This document shows positions 1 to 9,208 of a stretch of DNA of 64,000 nt, one piece after another; positions within the stretch are counted from its first letter, which is position 1, and every line of letters starts with the position of its first letter. The position numbers and the translations under genes were made by a program. The notes under the pieces are model-generated. The model worked only from the letters and a program-made list of their open reading frames with translations. It was not told the DNA's origin and searched no databases. Source of the DNA: Kribbella sp. CA-293567 (GTDB lineage: Bacteria > Actinomycetota > Actinomycetes > Propionibacteriales > Kribbellaceae); the NCBI RefSeq assembly GCF_027627575.1, contig NZ_CP114065.1, positions 3,410,001 through 3,474,000 of the forward strand, read 5' to 3'.

Positions 1-1371
1 CTGCTCAGCGAGCTGGCAGGCCTCGGGCGTGGCCAGCGGCGTACGGTCGCGGGGTGGTAGCGCCGCGCAACTGGCGAGCACCCGTGCGGTCACGTCGAAC
101 ACCACGTCGGCATTCGGGATGCCGTACTGCGCCCTATGGAAGCCGCCGAGTGGGTCCTCCAGACTCGGGCTACCGGCAGCGAGACGAGCCGGGTCCAGCG
201 GCTGCAACGACTCGGCCAACCCGAAGAGCACCCCCGGCTCCTCGGTCTGCGTCGTCGTACCGTCGGGGAGGATCGGCAGCAGCGCCGACCGCCCTCGTGC
301 ACCGCCTGACGCGGTCAGGGGCGCCGTCAGCAGGTCACGCCGATGCTTCTGGAAGATCGCGTACCGGCCGTCCCGGCGGTGCGCCTCGATCCCGAGGACG
401 CCGTCCAGGCCGTTGATGATCTGCCGGGTCAGTACGGCGCTGAGGCGGTTGATCGCGTCCAGGTAAGCACCGGACAGCGTCGGGAAGGCCTGCAGCGCAC
501 GGGCGCCGACGGTGGTGAGGCAGTCGAGAGTGAGAAGGTCGAGGAATGCCGCGGCCAGGGCGGATCGGACGTGCGGTAGCAGTCGCGGCTGCTCGAGCGC
601 GCTGCCGACCGCCAGGCGGAGCAGCGTGTCCAGCGAGGCGACCGTGGCCCCGGCCAAGGTGGTCCTGGTGATCGCCAAAGCGCTGCGGGTCAAGCCACTG
701 GCTCCGCTGAAGTCGCCGACGATCGTCGCGCCGTCGTAGGACTTCGGGTCGTCGAACAGCAGCTCACCGAAGCGCAGTCCGCGGGCACCGGCCGGCTGCC
801 GAGTCGTCTGTGGTCGGGTCGCGTTGTCCACGAGCACGACCGTGTGGCGCGGACATCCGAGATCCCGGCCGGTCCGGGCCACCACAGCGGCCGGTGCGTC
901 CCACCCGCTGCCCGTGACGGCACAGGTGCGACCTTGCAGCACGACCTCCGCGCCGTACTGGTGCGCAGAGACGCCCGCACCACCTTCAGTCTCCGCGTAC
1001 GTCGCCAGCGGCAGGCGGCGATCGTCAAGCAGTCGTCGGGCCAACTGTTGGCGAGTGGTGGCGGATGGAGCAGCCCAGACAAGTGTCGAACTGAGCAGCG
1101 GCACCACACCGGCTGCAAGCCCGACAGTGACGTCGCGGCGAAACAGTGGCCGGAGCAACTGCACCAAGTAGGGGAGGCTGGTCAGTCTGCCGCCCTCGCT
1201 GGGTGGCACCAACTCGGCGTGCCAGTCCAAAGTAGTCAAGAGGTCCAGCGCTCCGGGCAGCGCAGTGCCTGCCTCGTCCGCCGCCACCACGGCGCCGAAA
1301 CCGAACGGATTGCCAGGGGCACCGGGGTCGCCGAGCGTGGCCTCCAGCGCAGCCGCCGGCCCGGTCGTCAC
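1..1371 (-). CDS. Acyl-CoA dehydrogenase-like protein, divergent, 3' end outside window
   Basis: Read leftward from a GTG at 1371 that overlaps the stop of the preceding gene by 4 nt (GTGA). The frame stays open for 457 codons to the window edge, so the C-terminus is missing. The sequence aligns by eye with the acyl-CoA dehydrogenase encoded at 7185-8924: an N-terminal helical part with an 'LVPPSEGGRL' segment, a middle segment 'LPLATYAETEGGAGVS' at the flavin-binding beta domain, then a helical C-terminal part. The catalytic Glu segment seen as 'FEGTSH' in the intact copy is not recognisable here. Position at the end of the ACP/ligase operon suggests a role in modifying the lipid starter, perhaps as a non-catalytic partner of a dehydrogenase complex; that role is inference. 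Confidence 0.72.
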   Translation of the reverse strand, partial: MTTGPAAALEATLGDPGAPGNPFGFGAVVAADEAGTALPGALDLLTTLDWHAELVPPSEGGRLTSLPYLVQLLRPLFRRDVTVGLAAGVVPLLSSTLVWAAPSATTRQQLARRLLDDRRLPLATYAETEGGAGVSAHQYGAEVVLQGRTCAVTGSGWDAPAAVVARTGRDLGCPRHTVVLVDNATRPQTTRQPAGARGLRFGELLFDDPKSYDGATIVGDFSGASGLTRSALAITRTTLAGATVASLDTLLRLAVGSALEQPRLLPHVRSALAAAFLDLLTLDCLTTVGARALQAFPTLSGAYLDAINRLSAVLTRQIINGLDGVLGIEAHRRDGRYAIFQKHRRDLLTAPLTASGGARGRSALLPILPDGTTTQTEEPGVLFGLAESLQPLDPARLAAGSPSLEDPLGGFHRAQYGIPNADVVFDVTARVLASCAALPPRDRTPLATPEACQLAEQ

Positions 1372-2825
1372 GCTGGCCCCGGACGCCCGGCCACCAACCA
1401 GGGGATGAGAGAGAGTCGCTGGTCCAGTCGCCACTGTCGTGCCATCACCTGCATCAGCCGTCCGTACGCGATCTGCACCGTCTCGCACCGGCCGACGGGC
1501 TCGGCCTGCAGTTGACCGAGCAGCCTGACCAGGCACGCCTCGAGCCACACGCCCCCCGTCCACAGTTCGTCCTCGCGGTGGTCTTCGTAGTTGCGCAGCC
1601 AGACCTGCAGACAAGCGGCCGCGGCGAAGCACAGCGTGTAGCGGCGAGCGAGGTCGAGCGACCCCGGCTCCTCACCCCACCGGTCGTGCAGCTCCGTCAC
1701 CAGGTCCCGCAGTACTGCGGCGCTCCCGGCCAATTGGTCGCTGACCACCCCCGCGCGGGCCAGCGACTCCAACTCCGCCACCGCGCCCGGCAAAGTGTTG
1801 ACCAGCGAACACCCCGAGCGGGACACCAACTGAAGGCGATCGGCCCGCAGAGTAGGCAGTACGGCGGTCAGTGTCGCGGCTGCCGACTCCGCCAGGTCGC
1901 CGGACGAGCGCGTCAGGAGCGGCCGTTGTCCGGCAATGCAGCGCAGCCCTCGTAGCGGCGTATCGCACAGGGCGCCCACAGTCTGGTGATCGCGCAGCAG
2001 CTTGGCCACGTCCTCTTCGTCGCTCAGCTCGATCGCCAGCTCCAGCAGTTCACTACTGCGCTCACGCAGGTACGCCGACGCGGCCGGCGCCACGACGGCC
2101 AGTTCGCCCGGCGTCGCTTGAATGCTGCGCGTGGCCACCAACGCGACGGCCTCGGAGGCCAGCAGGTCGGCATAGGCCGCTGTGACGGCGCGGCGGATCT
2201 GCGGCAGGTCGATCAGCCGGAGACCGTGCATGGTGGCACCGAACACGCGGTCGAGGGTCAGCCGCAGCCCGTGGTCGACGGCTCCGAGCGAGACGGCGGC
2301 ATCGACTACCCAGGTCAGTAGCCGGCTCTTCATCGCCAGCTGTGAACCGCTGTCGCCCAGACCGTCAACCGGCTTGCCCTGCGCTGCCAAGTGGCCGCGG
2401 TCGGCTCCACGGATGCCGTGCAGCTTGGCAGCGGTCGGGGGAGCCTCGGTTGCCGCGACCGGCCGTCGCCCGGCAAGCAGGTCGGCGGCCAGTCCAGCTG
2501 CTCGCTCCGGTGACCCGGCGATCCAGACCGGCACCGCCTCGACGTACGAGGTGCCGTGCGCGACCGCGACGGTGATGTCGCGACGAGCCACCGTGCGCAG
2601 GAGCTGGAACACGTCCTCGTAGTCCCGTAGCCGGCCGCCGTGCTCTTCCGGCACGTAGTACGCGGACAGGCCGTGCTCATCCAGTACGTCGCACAGCTCG
2701 GCCGGGAACTCGTCGCGGCCCTCCAGCACCCGGCACCGCTCCGACGAGAACAGCTGCTCCGGATCGGCGGGGTCGCCAAGCCTGCCGTCCAGTTCGGCCG
2801 CCAGCAGGTACGGCGGATGGCTCAT
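1368..2825 (-). CDS. Acyl-CoA dehydrogenase-like protein lacking the flavin-binding middle domain
   Basis: A 485-residue protein in the ACP/acyl-ligase operon. The N-terminal helical region (residues about 40-110, 'YYVPEEHGGRLRDYEDVF') and the C-terminal helical region match the acyl-CoA dehydrogenase at 7185-8924. Roughly 70 residues of the middle beta domain are absent: the sequence jumps from 'PVAATEAPP' to a segment preceding 'SRLLTWVVDAAVSLG'. The 'FEGT' catalytic Glu region of the intact paralogue reads 'LCDTPLRG', so the base is probably lost. Its stop overlaps the downstream start by 4 nt, and its own start overlaps the stop of the ligase-like gene, so co-translation is likely. Heteromeric acyl-CoA dehydrogenases with one degenerate subunit are known in actinobacteria; an equivalent role here is inference. 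Confidence 0.75.
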   Translation of the reverse strand: MSHPPYLLAAELDGRLGDPADPEQLFSSERCRVLEGRDEFPAELCDVLDEHGLSAYYVPEEHGGRLRDYEDVFQLLRTVARRDITVAVAHGTSYVEAVPVWIAGSPERAAGLAADLLAGRRPVAATEAPPTAAKLHGIRGADRGHLAAQGKPVDGLGDSGSQLAMKSRLLTWVVDAAVSLGAVDHGLRLTLDRVFGATMHGLRLIDLPQIRRAVTAAYADLLASEAVALVATRSIQATPGELAVVAPAASAYLRERSSELLELAIELSDEEDVAKLLRDHQTVGALCDTPLRGLRCIAGQRPLLTRSSGDLAESAAATLTAVLPTLRADRLQLVSRSGCSLVNTLPGAVAELESLARAGVVSDQLAGSAAVLRDLVTELHDRWGEEPGSLDLARRYTLCFAAAACLQVWLRNYEDHREDELWTGGVWLEACLVRLLGQLQAEPVGRCETVQIAYGRLMQVMARQWRLDQRLSLIPWLVAGRPGPA

Positions 2826-4537
2826 CGCGCGGCTGCCGTCGCTGGGTCAGGGCCGGTCGCTGCGCCAAGGCCGGCGGCTGCGGCTTCCCGCGCGGCCAAC
2901 CGGTACCGCTGCGCCGTCTGCCGACCCAGTACCTCGTACACCGGGTCGAGCGCGTCGCTGCAGAACAGCTCGCGCATCAGGGTTCGCTGCACCCTTCCGG
3001 CGGTCCGCCTGATCCGCCCGGGGCGCAGGAACACCACGTTGGCGACCCGGACCTTGAACCGGTCCCGCAGCCCTTCCCGGACCGCTGCTCCGAGCGGAGC
3101 CAGCTCCGGAGCGACCATCCCGGGAGTGACCTCCTGGAAGACGACAAGCTGTTCCCGCGGTACGTCGACCGCGCACACGCACCCCGGCAGGTCCGCGAAC
3201 CGCGGATCGAGCCGGGCCAGCTCCCGCTCCACGTCCTCGGCGTACAGGCTGCGCTGGTCGATCCTGATCCGGTCGACGGCCGGACCCGTGGGCAGCAGTT
3301 GCCGGTCGTGGATCACCCCGAGATCACCAGTGGGAACGTCATCGTCCAGCCGGATCTCGCCGACCAGGCCGTCCGCGAGTTCGCGGCCCGTGGCCGGGTC
3401 CACGATCCGCAGGCCGGTGCCCTCGACCGGCCCGCAACTGACCAGCGGCACGCCGTCGGCAGCAGGCTGCAGGACGTCGTTCTCCAGGCCACCGCGATCG
3501 GCGACCGTCAGCAGCGGCCCGTCGATCCGGTCACCGGGGGGTGAGACCGTGATCAGCCGGACGCCGTCGGTCGGCCCGTACGCCGGGGTCAGCGTCCGCC
3601 GGTCCAGACCGGCCGGCGAGAAGTGCTCGGTGAACGCCGAGATCGTTGCCTCCGACACCTTTTCCGGACCGTTCAGCGCAGTCCGCAGCCGAGACAGATC
3701 AAGCGCCGGTACGTCGGCGGCCGCGACCCGGCGGACGCACAGGTCGTAGGCGAAGTTCGGTGCGGCCGTCAGCCGGACGTCGTGATCGTCGAGCATCCGC
3801 AGCCAGCGCACCGGATCCTTGAGGAAAGCAGACGGCGACATCAGCACACTGGTCGCTCCGACCGCCAGCGGCGCCAGCAGCAGGCCGACCAGCCCCAGCC
3901 CGTGGTGCATGGGCAGCCAGCCACCGACAGTCCCGTGCGCGGCCAGGTCGAGGGCCGCGTCGAGCCGGTCGACGTCGGCCGCAAGTGCCTGGTGGGAGAG
4001 CGAGTGGCCGGTCAGAGACGTCGCTGTGGCGGTGTACTGCAGCACCGCAGGCGCTGCGGCAGCTCGCTCGACGGGCTCGGAGGGCTGCACCTGCGACAGG
4101 TTGATCAGGTCGGTCGCGTAGAGGGCCAGCTCGTTCAGCCGGTCCTGGATCAGCCAGTCGGCGACCAGGTCCAGGTGCTCGGTGTCGGTCAGCACCACCC
4201 GGGGGTCGACGTCCAGCGCGATCCCCGTGGTCAGCGAGAGATGGTGGCTGTAGGTGCCGGGCAGGGGAGCGGGGACCGGGACGCAACCGGCGTACAGGCA
4301 ACCCCAGAAGGCCTGCGCGAAGGCCAGCGGTGACGGGTGCAGCAGGAGGACCCGGTCGCCGGGAGCAGTGTTGGCTCGCAGCCAGCCCGCGATCAGCCGT
4401 GCGCTGGCGTCCAGTTCGCCGTACGTGGCGGTGGTGGCGACCGGCTGCCCGGCCCGGTGGCCGACCTCGACCACTGCCGGCCGGGACGGGTCGTCGGCGA
4501 CCTGCCGTCCGAATCTGGCGACCAGATCCTCATTCAT
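2822..4537 (-). CDS. Fatty acyl-AMP ligase-like protein with degenerate ATP loop
   Basis: Adenylate-forming enzyme fold of 571 residues, paralogous to the ligase at 5397-7157: shared 'GDRVLLLHPS', 'FWGCLYAGCVPVPAPLPG', 'GWLPMHHGLGLVG', 'PNFAYDLCVRRV' and 'TPAYGPTDGVRL'. The phosphate-binding loop, 'FTSGSTSDPRG' in the paralogue, reads 'YTATATSLTGHS' here, so Gly, Ser and the basic residue are lost and ATP use is doubtful. I chose the ATG at 4537, preceded by GGAG at good spacing; the frame is open upstream but the extra residues do not resemble the family. It overlaps the next gene by 4 nt. It may be an acyl-binding or chaperone-like partner, or a decaying duplicate. Confidence 0.8.
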   Translation of the reverse strand: MNEDLVARFGRQVADDPSRPAVVEVGHRAGQPVATTATYGELDASARLIAGWLRANTAPGDRVLLLHPSPLAFAQAFWGCLYAGCVPVPAPLPGTYSHHLSLTTGIALDVDPRVVLTDTEHLDLVADWLIQDRLNELALYATDLINLSQVQPSEPVERAAAAPAVLQYTATATSLTGHSLSHQALAADVDRLDAALDLAAHGTVGGWLPMHHGLGLVGLLLAPLAVGATSVLMSPSAFLKDPVRWLRMLDDHDVRLTAAPNFAYDLCVRRVAAADVPALDLSRLRTALNGPEKVSEATISAFTEHFSPAGLDRRTLTPAYGPTDGVRLITVSPPGDRIDGPLLTVADRGGLENDVLQPAADGVPLVSCGPVEGTGLRIVDPATGRELADGLVGEIRLDDDVPTGDLGVIHDRQLLPTGPAVDRIRIDQRSLYAEDVERELARLDPRFADLPGCVCAVDVPREQLVVFQEVTPGMVAPELAPLGAAVREGLRDRFKVRVANVVFLRPGRIRRTAGRVQRTLMRELFCSDALDPVYEVLGRQTAQRYRLAAREAAAAGLGAATGPDPATAAAR

Positions 4538-4620
4538 CGTGGGCCACTCCATCCGCTCGGCCGATACTCGTCCCAGTGAGTATCGGCCGTACCAACGAGC
4601 TGCCGGCCCGGTTCGAGCTG

Positions 4621-5394
4621 TCAGGAAACGCCGGCTGCAAGTTGCTGCCAGCCGGTCGCGGACAGGGCCGTCCCGGGCCAGCTGATCTCCGCCGGCGGCA
4701 AGTCCGCCTGCCACGCCAAAGCTGCCAGGTCGGCAGAGCCAGTGGCCACGTCCTGAACAACCCAGGCGGGGGCGCCAACCAGGCTGTCGTGCGCCACAGT
4801 GACCGGCCTGTCTACGGCTGGCTGAACATCGATCTCCCGCAACGGCGCGACCAGGCCGATCCCGGCAGCCTTCAGCACGGCCTCCTTGCGGGTCCACGCC
4901 CGGAGAAACAGCCGACGGCGTCCGTGCTCGTCCAGCTGGGTCCGAAACGCAGTCAGCTCAGCCGGTGTCATCACCATCGGCGACACCAGCTCCAGGTCGA
5001 CCGCGTCGGCTCCTTCGAGGTCCACCCCGATCAGGCGGTCCGCGGAGACAGCCAGCAGCCAGTCGTTGCCCGACCTCGACAGGCTGAAGGTCAGCGGACT
5101 GTGCGGGCTCGCCAAGATCGGCGGCCCGTGGTCCGCGCTACCGCAGCCTGGACAAGCCTTCCGGTCGAGCACCAAGCGGCCCGGCTCCTCGTCGAGATAG
5201 CCGGCGAGGATTCGCCGGACAGCGGCCCGCGAACCGGCGTACCGGGCACCGGCCGCCGGGACCATCGCCCGGAAGCGAGCCAGTTCCGCGGTCGCCAGGA
5301 CGGCGAGCTCGGCCGGGTCCGCCGCCGCGGTGGCCCGGCCACGCCACAGGTGCACGCTGCCGCTGTCGGGTGGCCGGGGGAACCTGCTGGTCAT
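4621..5394 (-). CDS. Sfp-type 4'-phosphopantetheinyl transferase
   Basis: Transfers phosphopantetheine from CoA to the conserved Ser of carrier proteins; here the clients should be the ACP at 8921-9208 and the seven NRPS T domains. The 257-residue protein has the family metal and CoA motifs: 'IGVDLEGAD' (residues about 142-150) and 'FLRAWTRKEAVLKAAG' (about 185-200). A 'CPGCGSADHG' segment near residue 81 is typical of actinobacterial Sfp-type enzymes. Starts 2 nt after the stop of the ligase at 5397-7157, so it is in the lipid-loading operon. Its presence makes the cluster self-sufficient for carrier activation. Confidence 0.93.
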   Translation of the reverse strand: MTSRFPRPPDSGSVHLWRGRATAAADPAELAVLATAELARFRAMVPAAGARYAGSRAAVRRILAGYLDEEPGRLVLDRKACPGCGSADHGPPILASPHSPLTFSLSRSGNDWLLAVSADRLIGVDLEGADAVDLELVSPMVMTPAELTAFRTQLDEHGRRRLFLRAWTRKEAVLKAAGIGLVAPLREIDVQPAVDRPVTVAHDSLVGAPAWVVQDVATGSADLAALAWQADLPPAEISWPGTALSATGWQQLAAGVS

Positions 5395-5396
5395 GG

Positions 5397-7157
5397 TCAG
5401 ACGCCGGCCAGCTGATCGGTTGCCCGGTGCAACTTCTTGATCGACGGCTCCAGGTCCTCGAAGTGCGCCTGCAGGGCGTTGCCGAGGAACAGTTCGCGCA
5501 TCGTGGTGCGGCGGACCTTGCCGCTGGTGGTGCGCAGCACCGCGCCGCGCTTGACGAAGCAGACGTTCGCGACCGGTGTTCCGCCGTACTCGGACAGGTC
5601 GGTCTTGACGAGGTCGGCCAGCTCCTGCAGGTCCGTCGGCGCGGCAGCTCCCGCCGTCCGGATCTCCTGGACGACGACGATCCGCTCCGCGCCCTGCCCC
5701 GGTACGCCGAACGCTGCCGACGCGCCGTCGGCCAGAGCCGGGTGCAGCAGGCTGAGCCGGCGCTCGAGGTCCTGCGGGTAGATGTTGCGGCCGTTGACGA
5801 TGATGAGTTCCTTGATCCGGCCGGTGATGTAGAGGTCGCCTTCGTGGCAGACGCCCAGGTCCCCGGTCCGCAGGAACGGGCCCTCGTCAAGGCTGGTGTA
5901 GGCCTCGAACACCGCGGCGGTCTCGTCGGGGCGGCCCCAGTAGCCACGCGCCACACTCGGACCGCGCAGCCAGATCTCGCCGATCCGGCCGTCGGCCAGC
6001 ACGCTTCGGGTGCCGGGATCGACGATGCGCAGGTCGAAACCGGCCGGGACCGGGCCGCTGCTGACCAGGTCGCGGCTGCCTTCCTCCGCGTCGGTCCGGA
6101 TGAACTGACGGCGCTCGACCCCGGCCGCGTCGACGCGAACCGGCCGCGGCCGCTGGTGCTCCTCGGTCCCGGTGACCAGCAGTCCCACCTCGGCCATGCC
6201 GTAACACGGCCGCATCGAGCTCGGCTTCAGTCCGGCCGGCGCGAAGTGCCGCTCGAACCGGCGCAGCGTCGCCGGGTCCACCGGCTCGGCGCCGTTGAGC
6301 GCGTGCCGCCAGCGGGACAGGTCGAGCTGTTCGACCCGCTCCGGCTTCACCCGCCGGACACACAGGTCGTAGGCGAAGTTCGGCGCGGGGCTGATCTCGA
6401 CGCCGTGCTGGTCGATCAGATCCAGCCAGCGGAACGGCTCACGCAGGAAGCTCATCGGCGACATCAGCGACAGCGTGCCACCCAGGTACAGCGAGGTCAG
6501 CGGCCCGCCGATCAGGCCCATGTCGTGGTAGTGCGGCAGCCAGGTCGCGACCCGGGCACCGCGGGTCAGCGCGAACGTCTGCTCGATCAGGCCGAGGTTG
6601 TGCCACAGGCTCGCGTGCGACACCATCACGCCACGCGGGTCGCTGGTCGAGCCGGAGGTGAACTGCAGCAGCGCCAGGGTGTCCGGGGTGATCACCGGCT
6701 CGCGCCAGCCGTCGACGTCCGCGAGGGCCGCGGTGTCGGTGGCGACGATCGCCGTACCGGCGACCTCGTCGAGTTGCTCGGTGATCTCCGCCAGGTTCGC
6801 CTCGTCGGTGAGCAGCGCCGTACAGCCGGCCGCCCGCATGATCGCCTGCAGCCGGCCTGCTTTGCCGTCACTGCCCGGCAGGGGAGCGGGGACGGGGATC
6901 ATGCCGGCGTAGAGACAACCGAAGAACGCCTCCACGAAGGTCGTGCCGGGCGGGTAGAGGAGCAGCACCCGGTCGCCCGAGGTCCTTCGCTCCTGCAGCC
7001 AGGTGGCGATCCGGCGGGCCTGCAGGTCCAGCCCGCCGTAGGTCAGTTCGGTCCGGATCGCCGAGCCGGGTCCGTCCGGCAGGAACACGATGGCGGTCCG
7101 GTCGCCGATGCTCTGGGCGTGCTCCCGGACCGCGCGGAACAGGTTGTCGGTGTGCAT
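5397..7157 (-). CDS. Fatty acyl-AMP ligase (FAAL) for lipid starter
   Basis: 586 residues. Adenylates a fatty acid and passes it to an acyl carrier protein, as in lipopeptide initiation. The adenylation motifs are intact: 'LQFTSGSTSDPRGVMVSH' (residues about 160-177, ATP loop), 'WLPHYHDMGLIGG', 'RPCYGMAEVGLLVTG', 'GEIWLRGPSVARGYW' and 'FLRTGDLGVCHEGDLYITGR'. The His-rich 'HYHDMGLIG' and 'PNFAYDLCVRRV' segments are those of FAALs rather than CoA ligases. The start follows AAGGAG-like 'GAAGGAGCTTCACC'. It sits directly after the acyl-CoA dehydrogenase and ACP genes, matching the LipA/LipB/LipD logic of friulimicin-type clusters. Confidence 0.93.
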   Translation of the reverse strand: MHTDNLFRAVREHAQSIGDRTAIVFLPDGPGSAIRTELTYGGLDLQARRIATWLQERRTSGDRVLLLYPPGTTFVEAFFGCLYAGMIPVPAPLPGSDGKAGRLQAIMRAAGCTALLTDEANLAEITEQLDEVAGTAIVATDTAALADVDGWREPVITPDTLALLQFTSGSTSDPRGVMVSHASLWHNLGLIEQTFALTRGARVATWLPHYHDMGLIGGPLTSLYLGGTLSLMSPMSFLREPFRWLDLIDQHGVEISPAPNFAYDLCVRRVKPERVEQLDLSRWRHALNGAEPVDPATLRRFERHFAPAGLKPSSMRPCYGMAEVGLLVTGTEEHQRPRPVRVDAAGVERRQFIRTDAEEGSRDLVSSGPVPAGFDLRIVDPGTRSVLADGRIGEIWLRGPSVARGYWGRPDETAAVFEAYTSLDEGPFLRTGDLGVCHEGDLYITGRIKELIIVNGRNIYPQDLERRLSLLHPALADGASAAFGVPGQGAERIVVVQEIRTAGAAAPTDLQELADLVKTDLSEYGGTPVANVCFVKRGAVLRTTSGKVRRTTMRELFLGNALQAHFEDLEPSIKKLHRATDQLAGV

Positions 7158-7184
7158 GGTGAAGCTCCTTCGTACTGGGCAGAC

Positions 7185-8924
7185 TCAGGACTTGAGGTCC
7201 CCGCCGAGCTGCAACGGGACCAGGGAGAACAGCCGCTCCTCCTCCCAGCACCGCAGCATCTCGGCCTCCACGACGGCCAGGCTGCCGGCATCGAGCTGCT
7301 GGTCCGGCCGAAGCCTGGCTAGGATGCGCTGCAACGCCAGCACCACCCACTCCGGCCGCGCCACGAAACCGCCGTGGGCCCGGTTGGCGTTCCAGGTGTG
7401 CAGACAGGTCGCCGCCGCATGGACCAGGCAGTGCTGCCGGGCCAGCGTGAACGCGCGCGAACTCGACTTCAGATCGTTGCCCTGCTTGATCAGTTCCCGG
7501 GTGCCGTCGCGCAGCCTGTCCTGGACTTCGACGATCTGCTCGGCCGTACTGCGCAGCGTTCCGGCCGGCAGGGCGGCGACGACGGTGGGCAGGCTCTGGG
7601 TGATCTCGTCGAGCCCGCCGTTGGTGAGCTTGAACCGGTCGAACCGCAGGTCCCAGGCCGGTGGCTCCCAGGTGTGGTCGTGCAGGTCGGCCAGCAGTTG
7701 CCCGTCGTACGGGCTGCCGCCGAGCAGCGAGGGGAGCTGGGTCGCCACCACGTGCTGGTGGACGTGGCTGGTGCCCTCGAAGATGCTGACGATCCGGTTG
7801 TCCCGCAGGACCTTCTGGAAGATCCCGTCGTTCACGCCCTCGCGCAGGAAGTGGCGCGCGGCCAGCACCGCGCCGAGACTGTTCAGCACCTCGTCGATCA
7901 GGCCGGGGACCAGGTACTTCGTCACCGACGACCAGAGGCTGAGCCGTTCCGGTTTCACCGCGATCGCCCGCGCGGTCGGGGCCGAGGCGCACTCAGCGAT
8001 CAGCAGGTCGACGTACGCCGCCAGCACCTGCTCGCGGATCACCGGGATGTCGTGCACGGTCCGGCCGTACAGGTGCCGGTTGCGGATGTGGTCGAGCGTG
8101 GTGCGCAGACCGGTGTCGGCGACGCCGAGGGACATCGCGGTGACCAGCGTGCGGCTGACCTGGAGGGTCTTGATCGCCTCCTCCATCCCACGCCCCTTGC
8201 CGCCGATCAGCGCCGAGTCCGGCAGCGGGCAGGCGTCGAAGGTGAGCCCGGAGACGTCCGCGCCGCGCAGGCCGAGCGTCCGCACCTTCGGTCTCGTTGC
8301 CCAGCGCAACGGATCGAGTCGTTCCTTGTCCACCAGAAAGGCGGAGAAGGCCCGCGGCCCAGCGCTGCCGGTGCGGGCGAAGACGGTCGCGAAGGCGCTC
8401 CGGATGCCGTTGCCGATCGGCCACTTGCTGCCGCTCAGCAGGTACTGCGCACCGTCCTGCCCGGCGGCGACATCACCGGCCACCACATCGCAGCCGTGGT
8501 CCTCCTCGGACAGTCCGAACGCTCCGGCCGAGCCGCCCAGGATCAGCTCGGCCACCCGCCGGCGCTGCTCGTCGCTGCCCCAGCCCCAAACCGGCATCGC
8601 GCCGAGAAAGGTCGCGCCGGAGCTGAGCGCCGGGGTCATGTCCCGGCGGGCCAGGCTGCGGATCAGCGCGAACATCCGCTCCATGTCGTGGAACCGGCCA
8701 CCCTCGGCAGGCGGGACGTAGTGATGCGGATAGCCCCACTCGGCCAGCGCCTCGAACGCCGGCGCCGACAGCTCCTCGGCCTCGTCGTACTCCAGCTGGG
8801 TGGCGAACGAGATCCGGGAACCGCGCAGCCGCGGGTCACCCAGGAAGCGCTCGAACTCCTCGGTGGTGCCGTGGACCGAGCTCCGCCCCTGGAGCGGTCC
8901 GGTCAGCAGGCCGGCGGCGTTCAC
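7185..8924 (-). CDS. Acyl-CoA (acyl-ACP) dehydrogenase
   Basis: 579-residue flavin dehydrogenase, the intact member of three paralogues in this operon. It has the flavin/substrate segments 'AFGLSEEDHGCDV' and 'LSGSKWPIGNG' in the middle domain, 'RHLYGRTVHDIPVIREQV' and the catalytic-Glu region 'RIVSIFEGTSHVHQHVV'. I take the GTG at 8924, which overlaps the stop of the ACP gene by 4 nt (GTGA); the frame extends further upstream but only as the antisense-like reading of the ACP gene. Likely introduces a double bond into the ACP-bound acyl chain before transfer to the peptide synthetase; that substrate is inferred from the neighbouring ACP and FAAL genes. Confidence 0.9.
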   Translation of the reverse strand: MNAAGLLTGPLQGRSSVHGTTEEFERFLGDPRLRGSRISFATQLEYDEAEELSAPAFEALAEWGYPHHYVPPAEGGRFHDMERMFALIRSLARRDMTPALSSGATFLGAMPVWGWGSDEQRRRVAELILGGSAGAFGLSEEDHGCDVVAGDVAAGQDGAQYLLSGSKWPIGNGIRSAFATVFARTGSAGPRAFSAFLVDKERLDPLRWATRPKVRTLGLRGADVSGLTFDACPLPDSALIGGKGRGMEEAIKTLQVSRTLVTAMSLGVADTGLRTTLDHIRNRHLYGRTVHDIPVIREQVLAAYVDLLIAECASAPTARAIAVKPERLSLWSSVTKYLVPGLIDEVLNSLGAVLAARHFLREGVNDGIFQKVLRDNRIVSIFEGTSHVHQHVVATQLPSLLGGSPYDGQLLADLHDHTWEPPAWDLRFDRFKLTNGGLDEITQSLPTVVAALPAGTLRSTAEQIVEVQDRLRDGTRELIKQGNDLKSSSRAFTLARQHCLVHAAATCLHTWNANRAHGGFVARPEWVVLALQRILARLRPDQQLDAGSLAVVEAEMLRCWEEERLFSLVPLQLGGDLKS

Positions 8925-9208
8925 GCCGCGGTTTCGGTCGCGAGCTGCTCGGAGATCAGCGCGATCGTCGGGTAGGACCAGGCCAGGTGGTCCGGCACGT
9001 GCGTGCCCAGCCACTCCTCCAGCTCGGCCACCAACTCCATCGCGTGCACCGAGTCGACACCGATCGAGGCGAGCGGGGCGGTCGGGTCGACCTCGTCCGG
9101 CGTGACCCCGATCATCCGGGACACCCGGCCGCGGAGGAACTCGGTGAGCTCGGCGCTGGTGATCGCCCGGCCGGTGGCGGGGCTGTCTCCTACCTGTGAC
9201 ACGTCCAT
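8921..9208 (-). CDS. Acyl carrier protein
   Basis: 95-residue carrier with the phosphopantetheine site 'SIGVDSVHAMEL', attachment Ser at residue 53. Single-domain, so it is the discrete acceptor for the acyl-AMP made by the FAAL, and the substrate carrier for the dehydrogenase whose start overlaps its stop. AAGGAG lies about 12 nt before the ATG. First gene of the leftward operon, facing the diaminopropionate genes across a 225-bp intergenic region. Donor role to the first C domain of the synthetase (probably that of NRPS3) is inference. Confidence 0.93.
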   Translation of the reverse strand: MDVSQVGDSPATGRAITSAELTEFLRGRVSRMIGVTPDEVDPTAPLASIGVDSVHAMELVAELEEWLGTHVPDHLAWSYPTIALISEQLATETAA

